This document shows positions 25,601 through 38,511 of a stretch of 64,000 bases of DNA, piece after piece (positions within the stretch are counted from its first letter, which is position 1; each line of letters begins with the position of its first letter). Where the stretch lies: contig WBMV01000852.1 in assembly GCA_013396655.1 (NCBI GenBank), positions 1,240,001 through 1,304,000 of the forward strand. Direction: 5' to 3'. The notes under the pieces are model-generated. The model saw only the letters and a list, made by a program, of their open reading frames with translations. It was not told the DNA's origin and did no database searches. The translations under genes and the position numbers were made by a program. Source of the DNA: Campylorhamphus procurvoides (lineage: Eukaryota; Chordata; Aves; Passeriformes; Dendrocolaptidae).

Positions 25601-27469
25601 ACAAAATCATACTGGATTTTTATCTTCCTCTGCTATACTTAGTCCAAAATAATTGCAGTGAATACAATTATCTACCACAGTTACCATCTGGGACATGAAA
25701 GTAAACATTTTAATTATTGCCATTGTAACTTGGGACCCACAAAGACCAGCATTTGGACTACATATGGAATTTATTTCTATGGCTAAATGTCAAAACAGGT
25801 GGATGCAACATATAAAACTACAGTTGGCTAAATACCCACAAAGTTTGATACCGAGTGGAAACTACTACAAAGAAATGGAGAACTGAATTTTATATCCAGA
25901 CTGGTTGTTAAGCTGCTGGGTGATCTAAAAAAAAAAAAATAAAAGATAAAACCCAGTACTGTTCTAAAGCACTTTCATGTGTCATTGAAGTAGTTACCAT
26001 TGAAGTAAAGAGATGACTTTCTCATTAGAGATGCAGATTATCAAAAACTAGCAATTTTACTGACTGTATTGGGAACTTTGCATGCAAGGAAAGGAGAATA
26101 CTTTACTTTGGGAACTTTTATTCCAGTAGATACCTGTGAGGATGCACCTGTAGCACGAAGGCATGAAGCATCAAAGTTAAAATGCATTTACCCTGCAGAG
26201 CAATCTCTCAGTAAAAAATGAAATGCAAAAATGAGTAAAAACCTGGAAAACTTACATAACAAGGTAGTAAGCAAAATCTTCACATAGCTGAATAAAACCA
26301 GAATGAACTCTCATTTAACGAGCCCATTAGACCTTAGTCACAAACTGGAAGTCTTAAGATTATTAATGAATGTCGACAGTTACAGAATTTCCAGCCTACA
26401 CGTGTTTGAGAGGATGAGCACTTCTTCATTTTGATGCAATCAACTCCCATGGACTGCCAAGGTCCATGAACTCTTCACCAATATAAAACCAAATTAGTTT
26501 CCTCAGTTTCTCCAAACTATATCCTGGATCCAGCAGAATTGAGTCAGCAGGAGCTTCCCAACACACCCTGTGTTGCTATCTAATTATTATGGTGGTTTCT
26601 GGTTTGCTTCTTAGTGACCATCAACTAATTAAACAAAGACATCTCACTATTTACTTCCACGATTTCAATAACTGACAAAGACCAACACTGGATCAAGATG
26701 TTTCCAAATATATTCGTGACCTCTACAAACACTTACACTTAAATAACCTTCTGTGGGGAGGATGCTCTTCTGCTGTTTGAGTGGAGTCAGATTTTATCGT
26801 CCCTCTTCCCATGCAGATTTCACATCTGCAGGTTTCTCCTCTAAACTGAAATTGTACACTGCTTTTTGTTGGACAACATGCTGCACCTTTAAGCCTTTGA
26901 ATATTCTAATTGTTTTAAATGAAATACTGTTGAAAATAAACACATACTTGAAGATTTAAGCATTGAGATCTAAATCCCATTTTTTGGCAGGCCTACTTTT
27001 TAAGATTAAAATGAAGATTTTTAAGATTTACCTTCAGCATGCCATAGTGCAAGGATTGAGTTGAAATATTTTTTACTTAAAATATGAGTATTGAGCTAAA
27101 TGAAAAATTGTACATGACTTTACCAAGGATTTTGTACTTGTGATGTTTATCTACAGAACTGATCTGGACTAGGTCTTCATCCCAGAAGGAATATTTAATA
27201 TTGCAAATATAAACATCCTTGCCATGTTTTGAAACTAAATAATTAGATTTAGAGAAAATATGCTTAATTATACTCAGAACAATCAAGACTGACTGCTTGG
27301 AGGGTGCAAGACCCTCAGTCCATCTGCTGAGTACGTTCACTGCCGTTTTGGCACTCTCTTGAAATCCTGAAGTGAACACACACACATTGGTTTGAAACGT
27401 TTCAAAACCATGTAAGCAGATGGTGATACAGCAGGTAATAATTTAATTACACATCTCCTAGAACACAAT

Positions 27470-27502
27470 CCCCCCCCACCCCAAAAAAAAAAAGAAAAAA
27501 AG
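27470..27502. repeat. C-run followed by A-run
   Basis: Eight C, A, four C, then 12 A, G and 7 A. This is a low-complexity junction and not a recognisable retroposon tail, since no element body was seen on either side. Confidence 0.85.
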
Positions 27503-28357
27503 GAAAGAGGGAATAAACAATGCCCGGTCTGATCTTTTAATTGCAGTGCAGTAGCTTTTGTTGAATTGGCAGTGCTTTTTCACCCATCATTCTCCTGTTG
27601 GGACAGAGTAATAAACAAGAAGTTCTATACCATGTTTTGTTCCTAACACAACATTTAGGATGCAAAAAGGAAAAAAAAAAACAGCATGATAAAGTGTGAG
27701 TTTCTCACAGAGAAGAAAATAATTGCCTTTATATAACACTGAAAAAGAGAACTTATCTTTAGATTTGCAGGTACAAAAAGGTCAGAAAGATACACACACA
27801 TCTGCTCTTGCTTCTACCAGAACTTTGACACCACTGAAGTGTGAAAGCATTGAAGAAATTCCAGTCCTATTAATTCTTCATTTTATGCAGAATCACATTA
27901 AAGTGGAATAGCACGATACAGACACGATACCAGAGAGAAACCAGGAACTGAGCAAATTTAATGAAAATGAAAAAAAGATAATTAACAAAATAAAACCAAC
28001 CAATATTTTGTTGTTCTACTTAACACACCACCTACACCAATGAGGCTGAAAAGAGAAAAGGCCCTTTCCTGAATGCTGTTACAGCAACCTGACTGTTCTA
28101 GACAAGGAACTGCTACCTACAAACAAGTTGATAATAACAAAATAAATGCTGAAGTACACAAGCTCTGACTGGCATTCTGCTAAATCAGTGGTGCTGAGTC
28201 ATCTTAACCTAAGGAATGTGGAATTACATCAGAGATGTGCCACTCTGTACATTAGGTGCATAAATTAAGGCAAAAAAGGCTAAGGACGCAGTATATTTTG
28301 TCTTTATCTAAAGATCACATAGCCTAAAGAGTAAATATATCTTAGTAGTAGTTTATA

Positions 28358-28368
28358 TGTGTGTGTGT
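28358..28368. repeat. Short (TG)n
   Basis: About five TG units sit inside an alternating pyrimidine-purine stretch that continues as ACATATAGACATAC. Confidence 0.85.
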
Positions 28369-30045
28369 ACATATAGACATACAAAAATCATAAAAATCAC
28401 TAGTTGAATCTATTGGGTTGTTTTCATTCTGACTACAAATGCCATAATTGGCTGCCTAATTAGAAGTAAAAAACCTAAGCTGATGATTTAGGCAGCTCAT
28501 AATGCAAACTTTCATTGTATTATTTTTTTATTAATTCCATTTCTCAGCAAACTCCAGTACAGTAATAGATTATGGAAGCCGGGTTCTAGATTTTATGATA
28601 CCATAAAACAACATATGAAATATTATTTAATACTAAATTTTGTAAACAAATAAGATAAGCTCTCTCCAAATTGTACACTCACACAGTTCCAGCTTGGGTT
28701 TGACTTCTCTCTGAGGATGCACAGCAAAAGAAAAACAGCAGCACAGCTACCTGGAGTGTCACCTTGTGTTTGTAACAGACTTACTTTTTCCCAGTTTTTA
28801 TTGATAAGTAAATGGCAGAAAAGAAGAAAGGTGAAGTATTTACAACTGTTTCCTATAATTTTATTTTTTGATTCTCACAAGTTATTCACCTATAACTTAA
28901 CAAAACAGAACAGAAACATCAGAAAAGGTCACTTTCATGTAAAAACATCAAAATCCCCAGCATCATTCCAAGTTGGTTTATGATGTGGAGCTTGAAATGG
29001 TAAACTGAGAAAAATATTAAAATAAATGCCATAATGAAAACAATATATAAATACCATACAATACTATGCTGTGCTTGTTACTTGAAAAGGAAATGCAAAT
29101 CAAATTCTAATAAATATGACATACTAGTTCAGAGTGTAACGGTGCATTTACCACAAAAGACAATTACAATTTTTTTAATTGAATGCTGATTAATGAAGCT
29201 TTACCTTACCTTTCAGAATGCCTACAACAGAGTGTTTTGGAAAGAGAGTCTCAAGTCAGAGTCTAATTAAAATCCTCTGCATGTCCTACTGCACCTATGC
29301 TCTTGTTGTTTAGGGGTTTTTGGTTGCTTTGCATTGTTTGGGGTTTTTATAGGAATGTCTGATTACTTTTTTTGTACACAAGTTATATACTAAGTATACA
29401 CAAATATATATACACAAAACTATATGTGTGCATGCATTTTCTATAGTTATTTATGCAGAATAAATGCAAGTATTATCATCTGATATTTACTTACAAATCT
29501 GAACTATTTTTGTGGCAATAAATACCTTATTAGAAAATAAAAGAGACAGTAAGAGCTGTCAGGTTTAAATATTTAGTGACAGAGTATTAGGCTTCTGACT
29601 CTTAAAATTACTCCAAGCAGCCTTAAAGCTGCTGCAGCTGGACAGCTGAGGAAGGGGCTAAGGAAAGCACTTGCTAGGAGGGAAACCAGCTGAGAAACAA
29701 CCTACTTGTGTCCTCCTGTGAAAAAAATACAAACTGAAGTACAGGAGTCCTACAGAAAGGAGATGTCCATATTTGCATGAACATAAAGACAGGCATGGCA
29801 GGTGAAGGTATCCAGCAGGACATGGCCATCTCAGCAGCAGCCTGAACAGGACTGGCAGCAGTAGCTCAGGGCACCCTCACCAGTGACAGAACAACTACAA
29901 ATGCAAGTGCTGTTCCAGCCACTGCAGCTTTCTGGCCAACACTACCTACCAAAAGTAATTTAAGCACAGTGAATAGTGGTAAACGGGAAAGCCCAGACAG
30001 GGAATGATATGGGAGTGAAGTAGCAATGCTGCCCCTAAACAAATA

Positions 30046-30122
30046 ACAGAATCATTTAGGTTGGAAAAGATCTGTAGGATCATCAAGTCGAATCACCACC
30101 TGGTCAACTAGGCCATAGCACT
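30046..30122 (-). mobile_element. CR1 LINE extreme 3' fragment
   Basis: The plus strand ACAGAATCATTTAGGTTGGA, continuing into AAAAGATCTGTAGGATCATC and AAGTCGAATC, is the reverse complement of the CR1 3' terminus. It is about 77 bp long. It abuts an (AAT)n tract at 30123-30146. Confidence 0.85.
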
Positions 30123-30146
30123 AAATAATAAATAATAATAAATAAA
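30123..30146. repeat. (AAT)n-type microsatellite
   Basis: AAATAATAAATAATAATAAA directly follows the inner edge of the CR1 fragment. It is imperfect, alternating AAT and AAAT units. Confidence 0.85.
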
Positions 30147-30360
30147 GCAGAATTAAAGCAAATCCCATTACCCAAGCTGTGACATTTTTCTCTAACACAC
30201 CCACCACTGTTTGATGACAAAGGCAATGATTTGGCCTTCCAGTCATCTCTTCAGCTGCAATAATCCAATGAACCTTTATCCTGACCAACAGGATATTTGA
30301 CATGTCCCTGCTGAGCCCATTATTGCAGAGTGACAGAGGCTGGTAAGTGGATGGAGCAGA

Positions 30361-30381
30361 TGACACCACAGTGTGGTGTCA
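30361..30381. promoter_or_regulatory. Perfect 21-bp palindrome of two RUNX-type cores
   Basis: TGACACCACA and its exact reverse complement TGTGGTGTCA flank a single central G. Each arm contains ACCACA/TGTGGT, the core recognised by RUNX (Runt-domain) factors. The palindrome is directly visible; binding is inference. Confidence 0.4.
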
Positions 30382-33300
30382 CCTCATTGCCAGTCTGAGG
30401 TGGCTGCACACTCAGAGAACAGACCAGGTGAAAACCAGCTGTGTTTACAGCGCAGTAAGTGATGCAGCAGATTCTAGCACAGCCCTCAGATTTCACACAC
30501 CGATGAAACAGCATTGCCAAGGCTTCAAAAAACATTTGATAATGCACTTGGAAGCCACTTTATTTCTCACAGTAAAATAATGAGAAATGTCAAGATGACA
30601 GTGAAAGCCATCTCGAAGAGGACTAGATGGTTTGACTGTTTGGGACAGACAATATTTGCTTTGTCTTCAGAAAAAACAACATTAATGAGAAAAAAAAATT
30701 GTGAAAAGACAAAAATACTAAGCAAGTTATCTTATTTTAATATATCGTTTAAAAGCTCCTTGGAATGCTAAAGACCCCTACAAAGCATAACAGGCAAGGC
30801 AATGCCTGATATTACTCCCCTTAGCCCAATCTGGGCAGGTCAGAGAAGAGCCACGCTCAGCATCCAACAGCGACCACGATCCCAAACTCTAACTGCCTTT
30901 TAAATGATGCCAAGTTGATCGATGTGTCCCTTCTGATTTACTATATACTTTCTTTTGGTTCAGTGAAGAGAAGTTAAACATGCAGAAGAGAATAATGTGT
31001 CAACTAGGAGATTAGTTTTACAACCTATATGTTGAAGTGAATAAATTGTACTTTCATTAACAGAAGTAGGCCATACGCCGAAAACGTCATTGGATTCGCT
31101 TCACTGGTGAACTAGAGCAACAATATCCGATTAGAAAGCCTCAGCAGTTCAAAAGTCTTTAAAGGCAGGTCCAGTGGTTATATAATTAATTTTTAATGAT
31201 ATTGTTCCATCTGGGAGATTCACTTCAAGTGCCAAATGGGTTCCCTGAGCTGAAGTATTAGCTTCAACAAACTTGACACATCTACAATCTGTCTAGTATC
31301 TCTTTAAAATACTATTAAAAGATTTATGGGAATAAGCTATCATTACTTGTGCTTACTTCTTCTCCAGCACTTTTCAAGGTCCTGCAACACATCCATAGCA
31401 GGAAACATGAGTAACTAACAGATTTTTTTTGACAATTTGGAAGGCCTGAAAGCTTGCTAATCACAATAGTCACATAAAAACACTAGGAAGAATTGGGGTT
31501 TATTCCGATTTGATTATTGACAACCCTTTCTTTTGAAAAAAAATACCAATCAAGGTTTCTGATTCCATAAATTAAAATAAATTACTCTCTAAAATCACAT
31601 CAAAATTAGTCCCCATAAAGATGTCTTTTTTGTAACCTTTCATGGTTTTAAAACTGAATGGGGCTTAGAAACTAAATTCCTTTCTCCCAGAATTCTTACT
31701 AAATATTACCAGTAACATGGACTCAAACTGCTGCTGTTAAACACAGTTTCCAACTTCCAAATTTTAAGCACAAAAAAGTAAATCCTTCTTTGTCTCAGAA
31801 ATATTACTATATATTACACTTCTCATATCTCAGCACAATTTTTATTCAGTTACTGAAGTACAGCAACAGCACTAAGATTTTATATGCATAAGTCGGAATG
31901 GTATTTAAGTGCATACCTACACATACTTTTAAGTACTTAAAACTTATGACATTTGCACAATTAGAACAAACAAATTTTTGTAACATTTCTACATGGAAAT
32001 ATGACTTTTTTTCAACAGGCAGCTTATATTCTAAAAATTATTTTGCCTCCAGAGAAATGTCAACGTTTCTTCAATTTTGTTTAAAAAAATATGCCCATGA
32101 AGATATTGAGCTGTATTTGGACACTGTATTTCTACTCCAGGATGTTTTTCTATGACCACAGGCCTCATGCCATGAAAGCAAAAAGCAATTGCTGGAAACC
32201 AACATTGTTATCAGCTTAGGAACCCAGCAGGATAGAAAGCTTTCAGCTAAATTTTTTGGTAGTTAAAACAAACAAAAATCACCAAACTTCATTTCTAAAA
32301 CTGAACATATTTCTGGAAGCATAGAAGGCTGTTTCCTTCATCCAAAGTTATTGCATGACTCATATTAAATGGAGCAGCTCCAAGAGAGGTGGGAAGAAGA
32401 TCAAGTTGAGCCTCTGATTCAGCAAGTGCTTAATAAGGACTGAGAATAAAAATTTTGAAGCTGGGGCATCTCCTCAAAAAAAGAAGTTGAGAACTTAATG
32501 CAAAAAAAAAAATACTAGCAGGTAGTACTGCTAATATTTAAATCAAATTGTTATTATCTATGCCAGATCTGGTCTCATATTCTCCCTTTTAAACAGTAAT
32601 TGCTCCAGCACTGTGTCCTTCTGTTCCTGCAACAGACAACTTAGCACAAAGCTCACAGGGCAATTTTCATCCTCTTTTCTACCCATAAAAGCCACTGGAA
32701 ATCAGCTGATACCTACTCATATCAGTTTCTTCCCTTTATAAAATATGTAAATACTTACCCAAATTCACATTGTAGAACAGATGTACTTTTTACAGTCAGC
32801 AAACAGAAGTTTTTCATGGACAAAATCACACCTACGCCACTTATGAAAAAAACTATCTAACATAGCTGAAAAGAAGTAACACCAATACCTCCATTCTGTG
32901 TTATTTCTCCTTCATCGAAAAGCATTAAGAATTAAAAGCAGAGATTCACAATACCAGAGAAAGAATAAAGAACTGAAAGACGATTCTAAAGGTCACATTA
33001 TCTTAACAAAGTGCCACTTTTTGACAGTGTGACACTGATATAGAAGCAATACACTCCATTTACCAGGAGCTGCTCTATGAGATCCATGCCCTCTGCACGC
33101 TAAACAAAGAAATTAGTGATCTCCCTCAAAGGTCACCCAGTGAGCAGGATATTTCTCAGTTGCTGAGGGGAGCAGCTCCAGTGCATCTGATTGCTGTAGC
33201 TTGCTGAATGGGGGGGTCCCAAAGCAGGGGGACCTCAGGAGGAGCCCAGAGAGCCACCAGGAGCCCCCAACTCATGAGACAGCAGCTGATGGGACCCCAG

Positions 33301-33479
33301 CAGGGCCAGGAGCAATGGCATCCAAGACCCTTCCCCACACACACATAGCAGAGAGGCCCTTAGGGAGCACTAGTGACCACAAGAGCTGCCAGCAGAGTGG
33401 GAAAACAGGGTCTGGAGCAGCACTTTGCATGGCAAGGTGGGCACTGAAGCCCTGCCAGGCTGACCATAGAGCAGTGGTA
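30382..33479. other. Non-coding DNA without recognised genes
   Basis: It is AT-rich up to about 33050. The last 400 bases (about 33060-33479) become GC-richer and run into the CR1 copy at 33480. They may be a strongly decayed continuation of the CR1 body or a different old insertion; I could not decide which. Open frames on both strands across 33156-33541 are not supported as genes. Confidence 0.45.
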
Positions 33480-34123
33480 TCAACCTGGTGGAAAAGGACA
33501 TGGGGGTGCTGGTCAACACCCAGCTGAACATGAGCCAGCACGTGGCCAGGAAGGCCAGGGCACTTGGCCTATATCAGGAATAATGTGGCCAGCAGAGCCA
33601 GGGCAGTGACCACCCCACTTTATTCAGCACTGGTGAGGCCACACCTCAAATCCTCTGTTCAGTTTTGGACCCCTCACAACCAGACATTGAGAGGCTGGAG
33701 CCTGTCCAGAGCTGGGGAAAGGTCTGGAGCACATGAAAAGTGGCTGAGAGAACTGGGGGCATTTGGCCCGAAGAAAGGGAGGCTCAGGAGGGACCTTGTC
33801 ACTCTCTATAATTACCTGAAAGGAGGCTCTAGCCAGGCAGGGGGCAATCTCTTCTCTCAAATAATAAACAACAGGACAAGAAAATAGCCCCAAGCTGTGC
33901 TAGGGGAGGTTTAGGTGGGATATGAGAAAAATATCTTCATAGAAGGAATTGTTAATCATTGGAACAGTCTCCCCATAGAGCTGGTGGAGTCACCCTCCAT
34001 GAAGGGACTTAAAAGATGGGTAGATGTGGCACACAGGGACATGTGGTGGAAGTGGCAGTGTTTGGTTAAGGATTGGACTCGATAACCTTAGAAGTTCTTT
34101 TCCTACCTAAACGATTCCATTAA
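33480..34123 (+). mobile_element. CR1 LINE fragment: end of ORF2 plus 3' UTR
   Basis: The plus strand first encodes a remnant of the CR1 ORF2 C-terminus (VEKDMGVLVNTQLNMSQHVA, closed by a TAA at about 33580). It then carries the 3' region in order: GGAGGGACCTTGTCACTCTC, 'TACCTGAAAGGAGGCTCTAG', 'GGGGAGGTTTAGGTGGGATA', 'GGAACAGTCTCCCCATAGAG', and GATTGGACTCGATAACCTTA. It ends AAACGATTCCATTA at 34108-34121. This is the largest CR1 copy here and lies antisense to NAALADL2. The reading frame carries stops, so it is dead. Confidence 0.92.
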
Positions 34124-37100
34124 AAATGAGGCATTTGCCAATGACAGTAGGTATCTAAGAAACATCTGATCTGGGCCCTGCAGCGAGTCTTAAAAAATGG
34201 CAACAGAACTGAAACAACCTCTCCCCAGACCACACTTTTTTGTGCCACAGGACAGATTCTCCATCTCTTGCAAGACTGCAGGCTACAGCATTTCAGTCAC
34301 AGATCCAGAATCTTTTATTCTTTCCAGAACGTATTTATTTGAAGAAGCGTTATCTCCTCTTAGCAGGCACAGAAAGCAACAACCTCCAGTTTCCAAGCAC
34401 TACTTACGTGTATTAAAAAATGGACATAACGGTAGAAACGAAACATCAGCTACATCCCTGCCCGGCTCTGAATGTGAAATCCTGTACAGCAGCCTAAAGA
34501 TAGGCTTGTTACATAAGAAACACCCAATGCTAGTTCATGGGAACTGTTCCATAACAACAGACCATGACAGCCTATTACTTAATGTGCCACTGAGCTGATG
34601 CAACTCCGATAATAACACACAGGGAAATTTAACGCTTCCCAGAGCACACCATTCTTTCTACGGGAGCCCCCTTTCAAACTCTCACGGCAAAGGGGCTGGT
34701 CTGCCAGCAAGAAGTGGACCTATATTTAAAGGTTATTAAAAGGGCAAGAATCAAGAAAGCAGTAATAATCAGCTCTGCAAAGCTCAATATTCAAAAAAAA
34801 AAAAAAGAAAATAACGTGCTGACATTTCTCTATAAAATGTGAAACTCTAACATAGAGATAAAAAGATGAATAGAAAGGAATTCAGAGAACTAAATGTATG
34901 TTTTGTGAATAAGATATATCTCTAGCAGTTATTCACTATTCTGACCTTATCAAGCTTATCTGGGTCTGTTAGAGCTGTTTAACACCAAACAAACCAACCA
35001 ACTGGAGAACTGGGAAAGCAGAGCATCTCACAGGAACTCCATTACTGATTTGCCAGGAAACCTTATTTTCATGAAAACAGTGTATTAAAATGACACTCCT
35101 TTGAATATCTCCTGTCTTTGAGTTTATTTGGATCTTTCTATCTGCGTTTTAATGAAGATCTTTGGGAGAAAGAATCTCAACAATTTGGTGAAATGGTATT
35201 AATGGTAAACACTAACAATGCCATAGCACTGTGATTGTGTAACACAAACCACAATTTTCTTACTGTTCTGCTGCTCAGAGCAAAATTTCACTGAGCTACA
35301 TTGATTCTTTCACTTGTAAACTATGAGAATTTGTGGAGGGGGAGGAAACAAATAAACCTTGTAGGGCAGGATTCACATGCAAGACTTTCTAAAGAGAAAA
35401 ATGGGCTATGCCAGATGTTGTATGGAAGAGCTCTAGGACTGATGGAGCAGTTGAGCTCCCTCACTCTGTCTGCTTCCCTCTTGACTTAAGCACAAGCCCA
35501 TCATGCCCAGCAATATCTATGGAGCTTCCCTTCCTGTGACAATTCAAATCCAAACCCACCTCTTGGAATAATGATGACATGGCAGCTTTGTGGGGCAAAA
35601 GGGAAAAGAAGCAAAATTATTTCCTTCATCCCTGGAAGAATGCTTTCCCTCAGAAGGATGAGCTGCTGTTTCAAGGGCTGCTTCCATATTTTGCAGTGAG
35701 GTGTCACTGTATAAAATTGCAAACCGAAGTACCTAAAATGCTGCTTGAGGTATCAGCAAACCTCTACACCTTTTATTAGGCAATATAACTTCAAGCTCCT
35801 AAAACTGAAGCCCTTTTTTAATTGATTCCTCCCACTTATCTCATAGGTCTCAGCTTCAATTTGGTTTTTTCCTTTTTCAAAAGTAAGCTGCCAATAGTTA
35901 TCTATCATTAAAATAAGAACAAATCGATTAGAAGTTGTAAAGTACATTAGAGATAATCTATTAGGATAGAGTAGGTAAAGCCAAAAAGTATCATTGATGA
36001 TACTGATGAGATACTGTTAATGTAAATGCATTCCTCTTTAATAAAGTCGTACTAATACTGTTTTTGACCAAATCAAGAAAGTATTATTGTTTTCCGAAAA
36101 ACTTTTATACTTTATTATTGCAATCACTTTTTCTCATTTCATGCTTTCCTAACTTTATTACTGTTAATTTTACTCACTTAATTCTGGCTATTTTCTACCA
36201 TTTACTGGGAAAAGAGACAGAACTTCATAGTTTTCTGATAAATAAAAGTTAAATGGCTTTGTGAAGAAGGAGATTTATCTGTACAGTATGCTTCTTTCCA
36301 CCACCAGAAGCCCCCGACATCCTACAATATTTATCCCCATTAAAAAAACTCCTCTGGCCTCAGTGCAGAGGCCAAGGCAGCACAAAGCAGCAGTGACTTG
36401 AGACCCAAATGACTGTGACCCAAGGAACGCTCCCACCCACCTCAGTTTGGTTTTGGATCACATCTTTTGTTTGCATTTTCTCTTGCTTAAGTCTTCTGTT
36501 ACTGCTGACTGAAATCCAAGCAATAATTGATGTAATACAAGCCATAGTTGATCAACATCTTGCACTTAATTATCTTTATTAAGAAAATGATTCTTCCTCC
36601 CCCAATAACAATTTTTTCAGTGAAAAAAAGATCAACCTGGAATTGTTGGAATACTCATATGATTTTGCAGTCAGGTTACAACTAAACAACAAATGTTGGA
36701 CTCGTGCGTTAGAACAAAGAAAAAGTCCATGTCAGCCAAACTTCTAAATGAAAGTCAAAGATTAATGTATTTATGCAAAATTCTCAATATGCTTTCCTTT
36801 TACTTTTCCCTTTATATTTGTAAAGTGAGGGTACAGAAGAGCTGTAAATCAGTGCAATTTCAATAGCCTGGTGCAGACAGCTTTCTTGTGTGTTTTATTC
36901 CTAATGGTGGGCTATACAATGAAAGCCTAATATCTATAACTGAAAAGATATTTATGTTCATAATGTAAAAGAACTGGAGAACGAGTCTTTAGAATATTGT
37001 AGCTTTCAGTCATCTTGGCTTTAACTCCAGAACTAGTCCCGGATTATTAGAAAAAACTGCTGTATTTCCCTCTTTCATTCTGTATTAGCGTGACAGTGGA

Positions 37101-38440
37101 AATAATAAACTATGGAACTTGAAATATGTTACTACACCATGAGTCCTTAGGGGTGTATGTGTTAATTTTTCAGTATTTGCAGCTCCATCTGATGCCATTT
37201 TCTAAGCTTCTCCAGTCAAAGCATTTCTCTAAAACAGCCAAACTCACTGTTCAAGATTATCTGGCATTGATTCACAGTTCTAATTATGAATTATACTCTC
37301 CACAAGCAAGGCAGATTAGAAATATTTCAAAATAAATGAGTGTAATGAGATCTTTCCAGTTCCATTTGTTCTTACATGATGCAATGAAAAGGTAAATGCT
37401 ATAACCATGGCTCCCTAAGGTTGCACACACCAGGTTATGCTCATTTGTTGTTTCCTTCAGATATAAACACCAAAAAAAAGGCCAATTGCTAAAAAAGAAC
37501 CCTGAAGGAGACCATGTTCAGATTTGCTTTTTTTCCTTGAAATAGACAATTCCCTGGAAACAAGATGACTTTGTGAAGCTTTTGTAGGTACTAAAAATGC
37601 CGTCTTGTGAAAGCACCCTGGCTCAATTATGCCATCCACTGGAGCTGATTATTTAGATTTAGTGTTGCTTGGAGTTTTTACAATATTCAAGAAGCTCAGC
37701 CATGTGAGACCGAGTATTAGCATCAATGTCTTTGGAGCAACATGGTTCAGTTTTTCAAACCCCTTTCAAACAGTGTTTCACAGAGTGGAAAAGCAAAACC
37801 AGTTGTGTTCAGTTTCTCCATCCAAAGACACTTCAAACTTTCCAGCTCTTTTTTTTTTTTCCCCTCTCCTATCTCATTAAAAACACATTTTGCTTTCAGT
37901 AACACACCAAAAAGTTTATGGACTAAACCACAATGATCCTGACCAACGCAAGTGAGTAAAACAAGTGTCTCTCTGCCCTTAGGCAGCTGAAAACCTTCCA
38001 CCCCAAGGCTGCACCGCCCAGACAGCAACGACCACTCCCTCCCCTGAAGCCTCATGTGCTGCCCTTCATTTCTGCATCCTATGATGTCATTTTATCATTA
38101 GGCGTTATTATACGATTCAAATGCCAGAAAAAAGGTCAGGTTCTCAACATTCTATCCCATCACCTTGCTTTCATAAACCATAAATGCATGCAGCCCTTCA
38201 GAAACGGAGTGAGCCATCCAGCCTAGCTGGCTAATTGATGATAATATTTTAATTCCCTGGAATGGAAAGGAATGAGTGCACACACAGCATTACCTAAACC
38301 TGCTAACTGTGACAGCATGTGAAGGACCTTGTGTCCCTAATGGCACACCACTGCATCAGAGACAAGCAGAGCAACAAACATCTTATTAAACAAGTGCAGA
38401 AAAGCAAAAGGCAGGAGCCTCCAGGGCCATGTTAATTATC
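34124..38440. other. Non-coding DNA without recognised genes
   Basis: Unique-looking sequence follows the CR1 copy, with no splice-flanked exon recognised. A 133-codon plus-strand frame at 34197-34598 shows no family resemblance and is treated only as a curiosity. Confidence 0.5.
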
Positions 38441-38446
38441 TCAGGG

Positions 38447-38511
38447 TCGAAGTGGCTCCGAAGCCGTCTCGCGGGCTGCACGGCAGTCAGATGGCAGCGC
38501 CAACACACTCG
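38447..38511. promoter_or_regulatory. Small CpG cluster
   Basis: About nine CpG dinucleotides fall in 65 bases (for example CCGAAGCCGTCTCGCGGGCT), within a window where CpG is otherwise rare. It is far too short for a CpG island by the usual length criteria. It could mark an unmethylated regulatory element or a small exon. Confidence 0.3.

Larger units (their letters stand above)
22661..30045. other. Non-coding intronic/5' DNA without recognised genes
   Basis: This is AT-rich sequence. It contains a C-run followed by an A-rich run at 27470-27502 and a short (TG)n at 28358-28368. An alternating TA/CA stretch lies at about 29384-29432 and a GC-richer patch at about 29600-29960. None of these could be tied to a gene or a known repeat family. 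Confidence 0.55.

Noticed and set aside
33156..33541. Overlapping plus and minus frames of 62-108 codons before the CR1 body
   Set aside because: No conserved domain; the region is GC-rich and runs into CR1 sequence, so frames stay open by composition.
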